From positions 3,045,001-3,109,000 of the forward strand of contig NZ_CP116339.1 in assembly GCF_028198165.1 (NCBI RefSeq): a DNA stretch of 64,000 nt, given 5' to 3'. A program made the position numbers and the translations under genes. This document shows, in pieces, positions 7,058 through 15,520 of this stretch (its first letter is position 1; each line of letters opens with the position of its first letter). Under the pieces are notes generated by a model. The model had not been told where the DNA came from. It searched no databases and saw only the letters and a list, made by a program, of their open reading frames with translations. This stretch comes from Pseudoxanthomonas sp. JBR18. Lineage in GTDB: Bacteria > Pseudomonadota > Gammaproteobacteria > Xanthomonadales > Xanthomonadaceae.

Positions 7058-8101
7058 TCAGGCATCCAGGAGTTTGCGGATGGGCGCGGGCAGGCCCAGC
7101 GTCGAAAGTTCGCCGGGTGCGACCCAGCGCAGGTCGGCATTGTCGCCCACCGCGTCGCGCGAGGACAGGCGCCGCCAGCGCAGCGGCTGCATGTGTAGAC
7201 GGTAATGGGTGAAGGTGTGCGGCGTGTCGGGTAGTTCGTCGGCGGCGTCGAAATCGCCGGACAGATGCGCATCGAACCAGACGCGCGCGGCGGCGGTGTC
7301 ATCGGCCTGCGGCAGCGACCACAGGCCCGACCAGATGCCCACCGGCGGCCGGCGTTGCAGCAGCACCCGGCCCTGCGCGTCGAAGGCCATCAGCATCACC
7401 GCGCTGCGTTCTGGCAGCGGCTTGCCGGGCTTGGGTGTGGGCAGTGCCTCGGTGAGGCCCTCGCGGAAGGCGACGCAGTCCGTCGAGATCGGGCACAGCA
7501 GGCAGGCTGGATTGGCGCGCGTGCACAGGGTGGCGCCGAAATCCATCTGCGCCTGGGTGTAATCGGCCAGGCGGCCTGCGGGGACGTGCTGGACGTGATC
7601 GATCGCCAGTGCCCACAGTTGCTTTTCGATGGCCGGCAGGCCGGGCCAGCCGGCGATGCCGTGCACGCGCGCGAGCACGCGCTTGACGTTGCCGTCCATG
7701 ATGGCGAAGCGCGCGTTCCAGGCCTGGCTGAGGATCGCGCCGGCGGTGCTGCGGCCGATGCCAGGCAGCGCATGCAAGGCCTCGAAGTCGCGCGGCAGGT
7801 CGCCGTCGTGCAGCTCCACGCAGCGCTTGGCCGCGGCATGCAAGTTGCGGGCGCGGGCGTAGTAACCCAGGCCGGCCCATTGCGCCATCACCGCATCCGA
7901 GCTTGCGGCAGCCAGATCCGGCAACGTCGGGAACGCCTGCAGGAAACGCGCGAAGTACGGGATGACCACGCGCACCTGGGTCTGCTGCAGCATGATCTCC
8001 GACAGCCACACTCGGTACGGCGTGCGCGGATGCTGCCAGGGCAGGTCATGGCGGCCATGCTGGTCGAACCAGGTCAGCAGTTTGATGGCGAAGGTATCGA
8101 T
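7058..8101 (-). CDS. mutY: A/G-specific adenine glycosylase MutY
   Basis: MutY removes adenine mispaired with 8-oxoguanine. Visible parts: [12 protein letters not shown] with the catalytic Glu, the helix-hairpin-helix [14 protein letters not shown] with the catalytic Asp in the following [10 protein letters not shown], and four Cys ([17 protein letters not shown]) for the 4Fe-4S cluster. The C-terminal NUDIX-like 8-oxoG recognition domain follows. The conserved N-terminal helix ([21 protein letters not shown]) continues upstream of the GTG at 8011, but no ATG, GTG or TTG exists in frame between that helix and the stop at 8246-8248. The end given, 8101, is an ATC placed at the edge of homology, not a proven start. 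The repeat array begins just upstream. Confidence 0.85.
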   Translation of the reverse strand: MDTFAIKLLTWFDQHGRHDLPWQHPRTPYRVWLSEIMLQQTQVRVVIPYFARFLQAFPTLPDLAAASSDAVMAQWAGLGYYARARNLHAAAKRCVELHDGDLPRDFEALHALPGIGRSTAGAILSQAWNARFAIMDGNVKRVLARVHGIAGWPGLPAIEKQLWALAIDHVQHVPAGRLADYTQAQMDFGATLCTRANPACLLCPISTDCVAFREGLTEALPTPKPGKPLPERSAVMLMAFDAQGRVLLQRRPPVGIWSGLWSLPQADDTAAARVWFDAHLSGDFDAADELPDTPHTFTHYRLHMQPLRWRRLSSRDAVGDNADLRWVAPGELSTLGLPAPIRKLLDA

Positions 8102-8137
8102 GGGCGGCTGGCTCGTGCGGGCGATGAGTGGCTGGCC

Positions 8138-8455
8138 TGTAGCGCCGAGCTTGCTCGGCGGGGCTTTGCCGGGAAGGCTCCAGCCGAGCGAGCTCGGCTC
8201 TACCGGGAAGGCTTGGTTGTAGCGCCGAGCTTGCTCGGCCGGGCTTTACCGGGACAGCTCCAGCCGAGCGAGCTCGGCTCTACAGGGGGGGGCTTGGTTG
8301 TAGCGCCGAGCTTGCTCGGCGGGGCTTTATCGGGACAGCTCCAGCCGAGCGAGCTCGGCTCTACCGGGGGGGGGCTTGGTTGTAGCGCCGAGCTTGCTCG
8401 GCGGGGCTTTATCGGGACAGCTCCAGCCGAGCGAGCTCGGCTCTACAGGGGGGCG
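8138..8455. repeat. Four tandem GTAG-type palindromic repeats
   Basis: Four near-identical units start at 8138, 8218, 8299 and 8381 (about 80 bases each). Every unit contains two inverted palindromes: TGTAGCGCCGAGCTTGCTCG near its left end and GCCGAGCGAGCTCGGCTCTA near its right end, so one unit can fold into two hairpins or one long one. They differ by a few substitutions and the length of a G-run (AAGG, 8 G, 9 G). They match the GTAG-headed REP elements known from Stenotrophomonas (SMAG) and relatives. Units are contiguous, with no spacers. Confidence 0.9.
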
Positions 8456-8469
8456 TCAGCGATCTGTTG

Positions 8470-9870
8470 CTAGGCCGCGCTGCCCAGCGCTTCGGGCAGC
8501 AGGGCGTCGACGAAGGATTCGGCATCGAACACGCGCAGGTCTTCCGGGCGCTCGCCGATGCCGGCATAGCGGATCGGAATGCCGAATTCGCGGGCCAGGG
8601 CGAACACCACGCCGCCCTTGGCGGTGCCATCCAGCTTGGTCACCACCAGGCCGGTCACGCCCACCGCGGCATGGAACTGTCGCAGCTGGGAGAGCGCGTT
8701 CTGGCCGGTGGTGCCGTCGATCACCATCAGCACCTCGTGCGGGGCGGCGTCGTCGATCTTGCCCAATACGCGGCGGATCTTGCCCAGCTCGTTCATCAGC
8801 CCGGTCTGGGTGTGCAGGCGGCCGGCGGTATCGGCGATCAGCACCTGGGTGCCGCGGGCCTTGCCGGCCTGCAGCGCGTCGAAAGCCACCGACGCCGCAT
8901 CCGCGTTCTGGCCCTGGGCCACCACCGTCACACCATTGCGCTCACCCCAGGCCTGCAGCTGGGCCACGGCCGCGGCACGGAAGGTGTCGCCAGCGGCCAG
9001 CATCAGGCTGAAGCCATCGTCCTTGAAGCGCTTGGCCAGCTTGCCGATGGTCGTGGTCTTGCCCACGCCGTTGACGCCCACGGTCAGCACCACGAAGGGC
9101 TTGGCGTCGCGGTCGATGGCCAGCGGCACGGCGACCGGCTTGAGGATGGCGATCAGTTCGGCGCGCAGCGCGGCCAGCAGCGCGTTGGCATCGACGAACT
9201 CGCGTGCCTTCATCCGCTTGCGCAGGGATTCGACCAGCGCGGTGGTGGCGGTGACCCCAACATCGGCGGTGATCAGCGCGGTCTCGATCTCGTCCAGCAG
9301 GTCGTCGTCGAGCTTGGGATTGCGCGAGAACAGCCCGCCGAAGCTGCGCGCGAACGCGCTGCCGCGCAGGCGCTCGCGCCAGCCGGTCTTGCCGGCCGGG
9401 GCGGCGGGTTTTTCGGTGGTGGCAAAGCTTGGCGCCGGGGCAGGATCCGGTGCCGGGGCAGGATCCGGGTCCGGCGGGGGGGCGACCACCGCCGGCGCAA
9501 CGGCCACCACGGGCGGCTGCGCGAGCAGCGGGGTGGTCGGCGTCGACACGGCCGGTTCAACGGCGACTGGCGTTTCCGGCTGCGCGGCAGGCGGAGCGGA
9601 GGGTGGCGCCGGTGCGGGCGTCACGACGTCTGGTTGGCCTTGATCGGGCGGGACAAAGCGCTGCGTGTCAGGCGTCTGCGGGGCGGCCGGTTCCTCGGCC
9701 GCGGATGCCTGTCGGGCCTGCTCAACCGCGGTGACGGGATCGTCCTGCTGTGGCGGCGCCGGGCGTGGGTCCGGGAACGCCGCAGCCAGTTCTTCCACGC
9801 TGTAGCGCCGGGTGCTGCCATCCTTGCCGGAGGCGTCATCGGGCTTTTTGCGGCGGAAAAAACTGACCAT
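8470..9870 (-). CDS. ftsY: Signal recognition particle receptor FtsY
   Basis: 466 residues. FtsY is the membrane-associated receptor that docks SRP-ribosome complexes at the translocon. Residues 1-150 form a long, low-complexity, Pro/Ala/Gln-rich acidic region typical of the A domain. The N domain follows (LDDDLLDEIETALITADVG), then the G domain with GVNGVGKTTTIGKLA (G1), DTFRAAAVAQL, DTAGRLH (G3) and TKLDGTAKGG (G4/G5). The ATG at 9870 gives the family-type MVSFFRRKK start; a GTG at 9906 is also possible. A frame of equal length on the opposite strand is an artefact of the low-complexity region. Confidence 0.96.
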   Translation of the reverse strand: MVSFFRRKKPDDASGKDGSTRRYSVEELAAAFPDPRPAPPQQDDPVTAVEQARQASAAEEPAAPQTPDTQRFVPPDQGQPDVVTPAPAPPSAPPAAQPETPVAVEPAVSTPTTPLLAQPPVVAVAPAVVAPPPDPDPAPAPDPAPAPSFATTEKPAAPAGKTGWRERLRGSAFARSFGGLFSRNPKLDDDLLDEIETALITADVGVTATTALVESLRKRMKAREFVDANALLAALRAELIAILKPVAVPLAIDRDAKPFVVLTVGVNGVGKTTTIGKLAKRFKDDGFSLMLAAGDTFRAAAVAQLQAWGERNGVTVVAQGQNADAASVAFDALQAGKARGTQVLIADTAGRLHTQTGLMNELGKIRRVLGKIDDAAPHEVLMVIDGTTGQNALSQLRQFHAAVGVTGLVVTKLDGTAKGGVVFALAREFGIPIRYAGIGERPEDLRVFDAESFVDALLPEALGSAA

Positions 9871-10010
9871 ATCGAGGCACTTTTTCAGGGGGCTACATGC
9901 TAGCACCCAGCCTGTGCGCGGCCTTTAAGCCAAGGTGAAAGCCAGGCGTGGGCGCCATGCCGAATTCTGCACCGGCCCACTGGTGCCGGCGGCCCCGACC
10001 GCGCCGCGGC

Positions 10011-10730
10011 TTAGCCGCGCAAGGTGCGGTAGTCGCGCGGTGTCATGCCCACGGTGGCCTTGAACTGGCGTGCGAAGGCGCTCTGGTCGGCAAAGCCGCA
10101 CTGCTGGCCGATGCTGGCGATGCTGTCCTCGCCGTGCAGCAGGCGCATGGCCGCCTCGATGCGCAGCTTGGTCAGCAACTGCTGCGGGGTGACCTGGAAG
10201 ACGCGGCGGAAGTGTCGCTCCAGTTGTGCCACCGACAGGCCGGCCAGATCCGCCAGGGTCTGGACGCGCAGGTTCTCGCCGAAACGCTTCTGCATGAATT
10301 CCATGACCGTGTTCAGGCGTTCGAAGGCGCTATGACGGTTGTCGGGCTGGCCCAGGTCGCGCGACACGCCGACCACGCCGATCACATCGTTGTCTTCGCA
10401 CACCGGGCGCTTGAAGGTCAGGCACCAGCCGGGCAGGCGGTTGGGATACAGGTGCACTTCCAACTGGTTGTCGATGACCTCGCCGCAGAGCACGCGACGG
10501 TCCTGCATCAGGTAGCTACCGCCCAGTGGCAGGGGGAACACATCCAGCGGCGAATTGCCGATGACCTCGCTGCGCTGTTTGCGCCCCAGCCGGCGCACCA
10601 GGGTCAGGTTGCAATGGGTATAGCGGCCTTCGCGGTCCTTGATGAAGAACACCACGTCGGGCAGTGCATCGAACAATGTCTGCATTTCCAGCGCGGGAAG
10701 GTTGAGCTGCATGGTGGTGACCAAACGCAT
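10011..10730 (-). CDS. AraC-family regulator with PAS-like sensor
   Basis: 239 residues. The N-terminal half (about 15-125) is a PAS-like sensor, with LFDALPDVVFFIKDREGRYTHCN and IGVVGVSRDL. The C-terminal half has two helix-turn-helix motifs of the AraC type (LADLAGLSVAQLERHFRRVF and SIASIGQQCGFADQSAFARQF) and ends MTPRDYR. It is divergent from the hydroxyproline operon, 156 bases apart, with an inverted repeat between them. The likely role is to activate that operon in response to hydroxyproline or a breakdown product. The start at 10730 was chosen as the first ATG; 10712 is an alternative. Confidence 0.85.
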   Translation of the reverse strand: MRLVTTMQLNLPALEMQTLFDALPDVVFFIKDREGRYTHCNLTLVRRLGRKQRSEVIGNSPLDVFPLPLGGSYLMQDRRVLCGEVIDNQLEVHLYPNRLPGWCLTFKRPVCEDNDVIGVVGVSRDLGQPDNRHSAFERLNTVMEFMQKRFGENLRVQTLADLAGLSVAQLERHFRRVFQVTPQQLLTKLRIEAAMRLLHGEDSIASIGQQCGFADQSAFARQFKATVGMTPRDYRTLRG

Positions 10731-10809
10731 CGCCGTTGCGGCGGGGACACCGCCCAGCCAGGGCGGAGTTCACGATCCTAGCGCAAAGCACGGGCCCGTA
10801 GACGGTGGC

Positions 10810-10826
10810 GAAATTGTGCGAATTTC
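10810..10826. promoter_or_regulatory. Inverted repeat in hyp regulator-operon gap
   Basis: GAAATT and AATTTC are perfect 6-base inverted arms around GTGCG. This AT-rich island lies in a GC-rich gap between the divergent AraC-type regulator and the hydroxyproline operon, 61 bases before the first gene. A binding site for the regulator is inferred. Confidence 0.4.
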
Positions 10827-10886
10827 CGCATCGCGGCCCGGGATTGGACGCTAGTCGCTCCCGGTGCCCAGATGTGAGGATGTGGC

Positions 10887-11849
10887 ATGCACACGATCGA
10901 CGTCATTGACTCCCACAGCGCCGGTGAACCGACCCGGGTGGTCCTGTCAGGGTTCCCGGACCTGGGCGCGGGAAGCCTGGCGGAGTGTCGCGAGCGTTTC
11001 AGCCGCCAGTACGACCACTGGCGTAGCGCCATTGCCTGCGAACCGCGCGGCTCGGACACCATGGTCGGTGCGCTGTTGCTGCCCGCGCGCGATCCCGCGG
11101 CGTGCACCGGCGTGATCTTCTTCAACAACGTGGGCACCCTGGGCATGTGTGGCCACGGCACCCTGGGCGTGGTGGCGACCCTGGCGCAGCTGGGCCGCAT
11201 CGGGCCTGGCCAGCACCGGATCGAGACGCCGGTGGGCACCGTGGCGGTGGAGCTGGCGGAGGACGGGCGCGTGACCATCGACAACGTCGAGAGCTATCGC
11301 CATGCGGCTGGCGTGGTGGTGGACGTGCCAGGCTACGGTCAGTTACGAGGCGATGTGGCCTGGGGCGGCAACTGGTTCTTCATCACCGAGCAGTCGCCCT
11401 ATCCGCTGGACCTGGCCCACCAGCGCCAGCTCACGGCCTACACCGAGGCGATCCGGATCGCGCTTGAGACCGCCGGGATCACCGGACAGGCCGGGGGCGA
11501 GATCGACCATGTCGAAGTCAACGGCCCGGCACCGGACGGCAGCGGCCAGGCGCGCAACTTCGTGTTGTGCCCGGGGCTTGCATACGATCGCTCGCCCTGC
11601 GGCACCGGCACCAGCGCCAAGCTGGCCTGCCTGGCGGCCGACGGCAAACTGGCGCCAGGCCAGGTCTGGGTGCAGCAAGGCATCCTGGGCAGTGTGTTCG
11701 AAGGCAGCTTCAGCGTGTCTCCCTCCGGGCGCGGCATTGTCCCGCGCATCTCCGGCCAGGCCTACGTCACCGCGCGGTCGCAGCTGTTGATCGACCCGGC
11801 CGATCCGTTTGCCTGGGGCATCGGGGCCAGGGTGCCAATCCCGGAATGA
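10887..11849 (+). CDS. 4-hydroxyproline 2-epimerase
   Basis: 320 residues, proline racemase family. It interconverts trans-4-hydroxy-L-proline and cis-4-hydroxy-D-proline by a two-base mechanism. Both catalytic Cys are present: Cys88 in MCGHGT and Cys238 in PCGTGTS. A Cys/Cys pair is typical of epimerases and racemases; the dehydratase branch has Thr at the second site. The operon partners (D-hydroxyproline dehydrogenase and a pyrroline-carboxylate deaminase) favour hydroxyproline over proline as substrate. First gene of the operon, with an ATGA overlap to the next. Cytoplasmic, no signal peptide. Confidence 0.93.
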   Translation: MHTIDVIDSHSAGEPTRVVLSGFPDLGAGSLAECRERFSRQYDHWRSAIACEPRGSDTMVGALLLPARDPAACTGVIFFNNVGTLGMCGHGTLGVVATLAQLGRIGPGQHRIETPVGTVAVELAEDGRVTIDNVESYRHAAGVVVDVPGYGQLRGDVAWGGNWFFITEQSPYPLDLAHQRQLTAYTEAIRIALETAGITGQAGGEIDHVEVNGPAPDGSGQARNFVLCPGLAYDRSPCGTGTSAKLACLAADGKLAPGQVWVQQGILGSVFEGSFSVSPSGRGIVPRISGQAYVTARSQLLIDPADPFAWGIGARVPIPE

Positions 11850-12958
11850 TCGTTTACGACCTCATCGTGGTCGGCGCCGGCATTGTCGGGGCGGCCTGTG
11901 CCGAAGCGGCGGCGGGTGAGGGCCTGCGCGTGGCGTTGGTCGAGCCCGGCCCGGTGGGCGGCGGGGCGACGGCGGCGGCGATGGGGCATCTGGTGGCCAT
12001 GGACGACGATCCGGCCGAGTTGGCGCTTTCAGCCTATTCGCTGGGCCTGTGGGAGCGCTATGCCGAGTTGCGAGAGGCCGAATTCAGCCGCTGCGGCACC
12101 CTGTGGGTGGCGCGCAACGAAAGCGAGCTGGCCGTGGTGCCGGCCAAGATCGCGCGCCTGGCGGCGGCGGGGCTGGCGGCCGAGGTGGTGGATGCCCAGC
12201 AGTTGTACGCGTTGGAACCGGCGCTGGTCTCGGGCCTGGCGGGCGGCATGCGGGTGCCGGGCGAGGCAGTGGTGTACCCACCGCGCATGGCGCGCTATCT
12301 GGTGGACAAGGCCTTGCAGGCCGGTGGGCAACTGTTCGCCGGCCGGCGGGTGACCGAGCTGCTCGCCGATGGCGTGCGCCTGGACGATGGCCAGCGGCTG
12401 TCCGGGCCGGTGCTGGTGGCCAGCGGCCTTGCGGTGCCGCAGCTGCTGCCCGAACTCAAGGTATATCCGCGCAAGGGCCAGTTGGTGATCACCGACCGTT
12501 ATCCGGGGCGGATCCGGCACCAGCTGCTGGAACTGGGCTATGCCGATTCGGCGCATGGCGATGCGGCCACCAGCGTGGCCTTCAACGTGCAGCCGCGTCC
12601 AACCGGGCAGCTGCTGATCGGCTCATCGCGCCAGGTCGGAGTGAGTGATCGGGAGATCTCGATGCCGCTGCTGCGGCAGATGCTGGAGCGGGCGTTCGCG
12701 TTTCTGCCGATGCTGCGTGGGCTGCAGGCGCTCCGGGTCTGGACCGGGTTGCGTCCGGCCACGCCCGATGGCCGCCCTTACCTGGGCCAGGTGCCTGGAC
12801 GTGGTCAGGTCTGGGTGGCAGCCGGACACGAAGGGCTGGGCGTCACCACCGCGCTGGGAAGCGCGCGGTTGCTCATCGATGGGCTGCTTGGGCGCACCCC
12901 GGCCATCGACCCGATCCCTTACGACCCGGCGCGCGCGCTGACGCGAGAGGCGGCATGA
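11846..12958 (+). CDS. D-hydroxyproline dehydrogenase, FAD subunit (HcnC-like)
   Basis: 370 residues. A DAO-type FAD oxidoreductase beginning with the dinucleotide-binding motif [22 protein letters not shown]; near the end [15 protein letters not shown] and [17 protein letters not shown] complete the FAD site. It resembles the HcnC-like subunit of three-part hydrogen cyanide synthase and D-hydroxyproline dehydrogenases, and oxidises cis-4-hydroxy-D-proline to 1-pyrroline-4-hydroxy-2-carboxylate. The ATG overlaps the epimerase stop; its own stop overlaps the next start (ATGA on both sides), so the subunits are made in step. Confidence 0.88.
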   Translation: MIVYDLIVVGAGIVGAACAEAAAGEGLRVALVEPGPVGGGATAAAMGHLVAMDDDPAELALSAYSLGLWERYAELREAEFSRCGTLWVARNESELAVVPAKIARLAAAGLAAEVVDAQQLYALEPALVSGLAGGMRVPGEAVVYPPRMARYLVDKALQAGGQLFAGRRVTELLADGVRLDDGQRLSGPVLVASGLAVPQLLPELKVYPRKGQLVITDRYPGRIRHQLLELGYADSAHGDAATSVAFNVQPRPTGQLLIGSSRQVGVSDREISMPLLRQMLERAFAFLPMLRGLQALRVWTGLRPATPDGRPYLGQVPGRGQVWVAAGHEGLGVTTALGSARLLIDGLLGRTPAIDPIPYDPARALTREAA

Positions 12959-13227
12959 GCGACACCACTTCCACGCGCGCTGTGCCCGGCCTGATTGGCC
13001 TCAACGTCAATGGCCAGCGGGTCGAAGTGCCGGCCGGTGCCAGCGTCGCCGCCGCGGTGGCGACGCTGGGCGTGCCGTTCCGGCGATCGCGCAGCGGTCA
13101 GCCGCGCGCGCCCCTGTGCGGCATGGGCGTGTGCTTCGAGTGCCGGGTGCAAATCGACGGCGTTGCCCAGTTGCGTGCGTGCATGACGCCGGCCCGCGAG
13201 GGCATGCAGGTGTCCACCGATGCTTGA
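12955..13227 (+). CDS. D-hydroxyproline dehydrogenase, 2Fe-2S subunit
   Basis: 90 residues, HcnA-like. A ferredoxin-type cluster-binding pattern is visible: CGMGVCFECRVQIDG followed by LRACMTPAREGM, giving four Cys in the C-x4-C-x2-C-xn-C arrangement. It would pass electrons between the two flavin subunits. Between two flavoprotein genes with start/stop overlaps on both sides, as in the three-component dehydrogenases of pseudomonads. Confidence 0.9.
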   Translation: MSDTTSTRAVPGLIGLNVNGQRVEVPAGASVAAAVATLGVPFRRSRSGQPRAPLCGMGVCFECRVQIDGVAQLRACMTPAREGMQVSTDA

Positions 13228-14530
13228 GCCGGTCCGCCATTACCAGGTGCTGGTGGTCGGTGCCGGCCCGGCCGGGCTGGCCGCGGCGCAGGCGGCGGCC
13301 AGCCATGGCGCACGCGTTGGCCTGGTCGATGCGCAGCCGCGCGCGGGCGGCCAGGTCTGGCGACACGATATCGACCAGGGGGTGCCGGCTGTGGCGCAAC
13401 GTGCGTTGGCCACGCTGCATCACCAGGGCATCGACTGGCTCGCGCAGACCCAGGTGACCTTGTCGCAACCGGGCTGGCTGCTCGCCGATGGTCCTGATGG
13501 CGCGTGCCAGCTGCACTACGACAGGCTGGTGCTGGCCACCGGGGCGCGCGAACTGCTGCTGCCGTTCCCGGGTTGGACCCTGCCCGGCGTGACCGGTGCG
13601 GGTGGCGCGCAGGCGTTGGCCAAGCAAGGCTGGCCGCTGGCCGGCAAGCGGGTGCTGGTCGCCGGCAGTGGTCCGTTGCTGCTGGCCAGCGCGGCCACCC
13701 TCAAGGCCCATGGCGCGGTGGTGCTGGGAATCCACGAACAAGCCTCGGCTGGCGCATTGGCAGGCTTCGCTGTGCGACTTGCGCGCTGGCCGGGCAAGGC
13801 GGCGCAGGCGGTGGCGCTGCGTGCGCAGCTGGCGGGCGTTGCGTATCGCAGCAGCAGCGTGGTGGTTGCCGCCCATGGCGATACCTGCTTGCGCGAAGTG
13901 GAGATCGAAGGCCCGCTCGGCCGCCAGCGCATCGCCTGCGACCAGTTGGCGGTCGGCTATGGGCTGGTGCCCAACACCGAGCTGGCGCAGTTGCTCGGCT
14001 GCCGCATCGAATACGTCGGCGCCCATCCGCAGGTGGCGGTCGATGCCCAGCAGCGCACCAGCATCGAACACGTCTTTGCCGTGGGCGAGGCCTGCGGCAT
14101 CGGCGGCCTCGACTGTGCCCTGGTCGAAGGCGCCATCGCCGGTCACATGGCCGCCGACGCCAACGCGGCCGCGCATGCGCTGACCCCGCGCCGGCACCGC
14201 GCGCGGGCTTTCGCCAGCCTGCTGCGGCGCCAGTTCGCACTCACCCCACGCGTGCACGCGCTGGCGACGGCCACCACCACCGTCTGCCGCTGCGAGGACG
14301 TGACCCTGGGTGAACTGGCCGGCTTTGCCGATAGCCGCGAGGCCAAGCTGCAATCGCGCTGCGGCATGGGCGCCTGCCAAGGGCGGGTCTGTGGCACCGC
14401 GCTTGCCGAACTGGGCCTGGGCCGGCCCGAGCTTTCCACCGATGGCGGCCGCCGGCCGCCGTTGTTCCCGGTCCGCCTTGCGGCGCTGGCCGACTCATTC
14501 ACCGATCCATCGCAAGGGATATCCCCATGA
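13220..14530 (+). CDS. D-hydroxyproline dehydrogenase, NAD/FAD-type subunit (HcnB-like)
   Basis: 436 residues. An N-terminal FAD motif (YQVLVVGAGPAGLAAAQAAASHG), a second dinucleotide-binding segment (KRVLVAGSGPLLLASAATL) and a C-terminal BFD-like 2Fe-2S domain with CRCEDVT and CGMGACQGRVC. This is the HcnB-type large subunit of the three-part dehydrogenase. It overlaps the 2Fe-2S gene by eight bases and the deaminase gene by four. Electrons presumably leave to the respiratory chain; no membrane segment is present. Confidence 0.9.
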   Translation: MLEPVRHYQVLVVGAGPAGLAAAQAAASHGARVGLVDAQPRAGGQVWRHDIDQGVPAVAQRALATLHHQGIDWLAQTQVTLSQPGWLLADGPDGACQLHYDRLVLATGARELLLPFPGWTLPGVTGAGGAQALAKQGWPLAGKRVLVAGSGPLLLASAATLKAHGAVVLGIHEQASAGALAGFAVRLARWPGKAAQAVALRAQLAGVAYRSSSVVVAAHGDTCLREVEIEGPLGRQRIACDQLAVGYGLVPNTELAQLLGCRIEYVGAHPQVAVDAQQRTSIEHVFAVGEACGIGGLDCALVEGAIAGHMAADANAAAHALTPRRHRARAFASLLRRQFALTPRVHALATATTTVCRCEDVTLGELAGFADSREAKLQSRCGMGACQGRVCGTALAELGLGRPELSTDGGRRPPLFPVRLAALADSFTDPSQGISP

Positions 14531-15432
14531 GCAATGCACCTTTCTGGAAGGGCGTCCTGCCCGCCATCACCACCCCATTCAATGCCGACGGCAGCGTCGA
14601 TCATGCCTTCCTGGCCAAGCACGCCGGCCAGCTGGTGGACGCCGGTTGCACCGCCATCGTGCCGCTGGGTTCGCTGGGCGAAGCGGCCACGCTGTCTTTC
14701 GATGAGAAGGTCGCCATCATCACCACCCTGGTCAAGGCGGTCGGCGAGCGCGTGCCGGTGGTGCCGGGCATCGCCTCGCTGTCCACCGCCGAAGCGGTCA
14801 GGCTGGCCCAGGCCGCCAAGGACGCCGGTGCGCGCGGGCTGATGGTGCTGCCGGTGTACGTGTATTCGTCCGATTGGCACGAGGCCAAGGCCTACGCGCG
14901 CGCGGTGCTGAGCGCCACCGACCTGCCCAGCATTCTATACAACAACCCGGTGGCCTATCGCACCGATATCCTCCCGGCGCAGATCGCGGAGCTGGCTGCT
15001 GAGTTCCCCAACCTGCAGGCGGTCAAGGAATCCTCGGGCGAGATCCGCCGCTTCGCCGCCATCAAGGAACTGCTGGGCGAGCGCCTGGTGCTGCTGGTGG
15101 GCATGGACGACGCCATCGTCGAAGGCCTGGCCATGGGCGCCGAAGGCTGGATCGCCGGCCTGGTCAATGCGTATCCGGTGGAGTCGGTGAAGCTGTTCGA
15201 ACTGGCCCGCGACGGCGGCTACCCGGCCGCGGCCGAGCTCTACCACTGGTTTCTGCCGCTGCTGCGGTTGGATACGGTTCCCAAGTTCGTGCAGTTGATC
15301 AAGCTGGTCCAGGCCAAGGTTGGCATGGGCAGCGAAACCGTGCGTGCCCCACGCTTGGTCGTGGAAGGTGCCGAACGCGCCGCGGCATTGCAGGTGATCG
15401 ACCAGGCCATCGCCACCAAGCCTGCGCTGTAA
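14527..15432 (+). CDS. 1-pyrroline-4-hydroxy-2-carboxylate deaminase
   Basis: 301 residues, DHDPS/NAL family of Schiff-base class I lyases. Key residues are seen: the GSLGEAATL loop, Tyr138 in LYNNP and the Schiff-base Lys167 in AVKESSGE. In hydroxyproline pathways this member deaminates and dehydrates 1-pyrroline-4-hydroxy-2-carboxylate to 2-oxoglutarate semialdehyde. On sequence alone another DHDPS-like aldolase could not be excluded; the operon decides. The start overlaps the previous stop (ATGA); an 88-base gap follows before the aldehyde dehydrogenase. Confidence 0.88.
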   Translation: MSNAPFWKGVLPAITTPFNADGSVDHAFLAKHAGQLVDAGCTAIVPLGSLGEAATLSFDEKVAIITTLVKAVGERVPVVPGIASLSTAEAVRLAQAAKDAGARGLMVLPVYVYSSDWHEAKAYARAVLSATDLPSILYNNPVAYRTDILPAQIAELAAEFPNLQAVKESSGEIRRFAAIKELLGERLVLLVGMDDAIVEGLAMGAEGWIAGLVNAYPVESVKLFELARDGGYPAAAELYHWFLPLLRLDTVPKFVQLIKLVQAKVGMGSETVRAPRLVVEGAERAAALQVIDQAIATKPAL

Positions 15433-15520
15433 GGCCCTGGCGGAGCCTGCTCCGCCGCGCCGTTGAATGCCTGCGCCGGCGTGCCCGGTGCAGGCCGATG
15501 TCCCCGTCTTGGAGACCGTG

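Noticed and set aside
8138..8455. CRISPR-like array
   Set aside because: Units are contiguous 80-base palindromic repeats with no unique spacers and no cas genes nearby.
8467..9903. 478-codon plus-strand frame opposite ftsY
   Set aside because: It mirrors ftsY; the product is His/Arg/Gly-rich without motifs, while the minus strand shows a complete FtsY.
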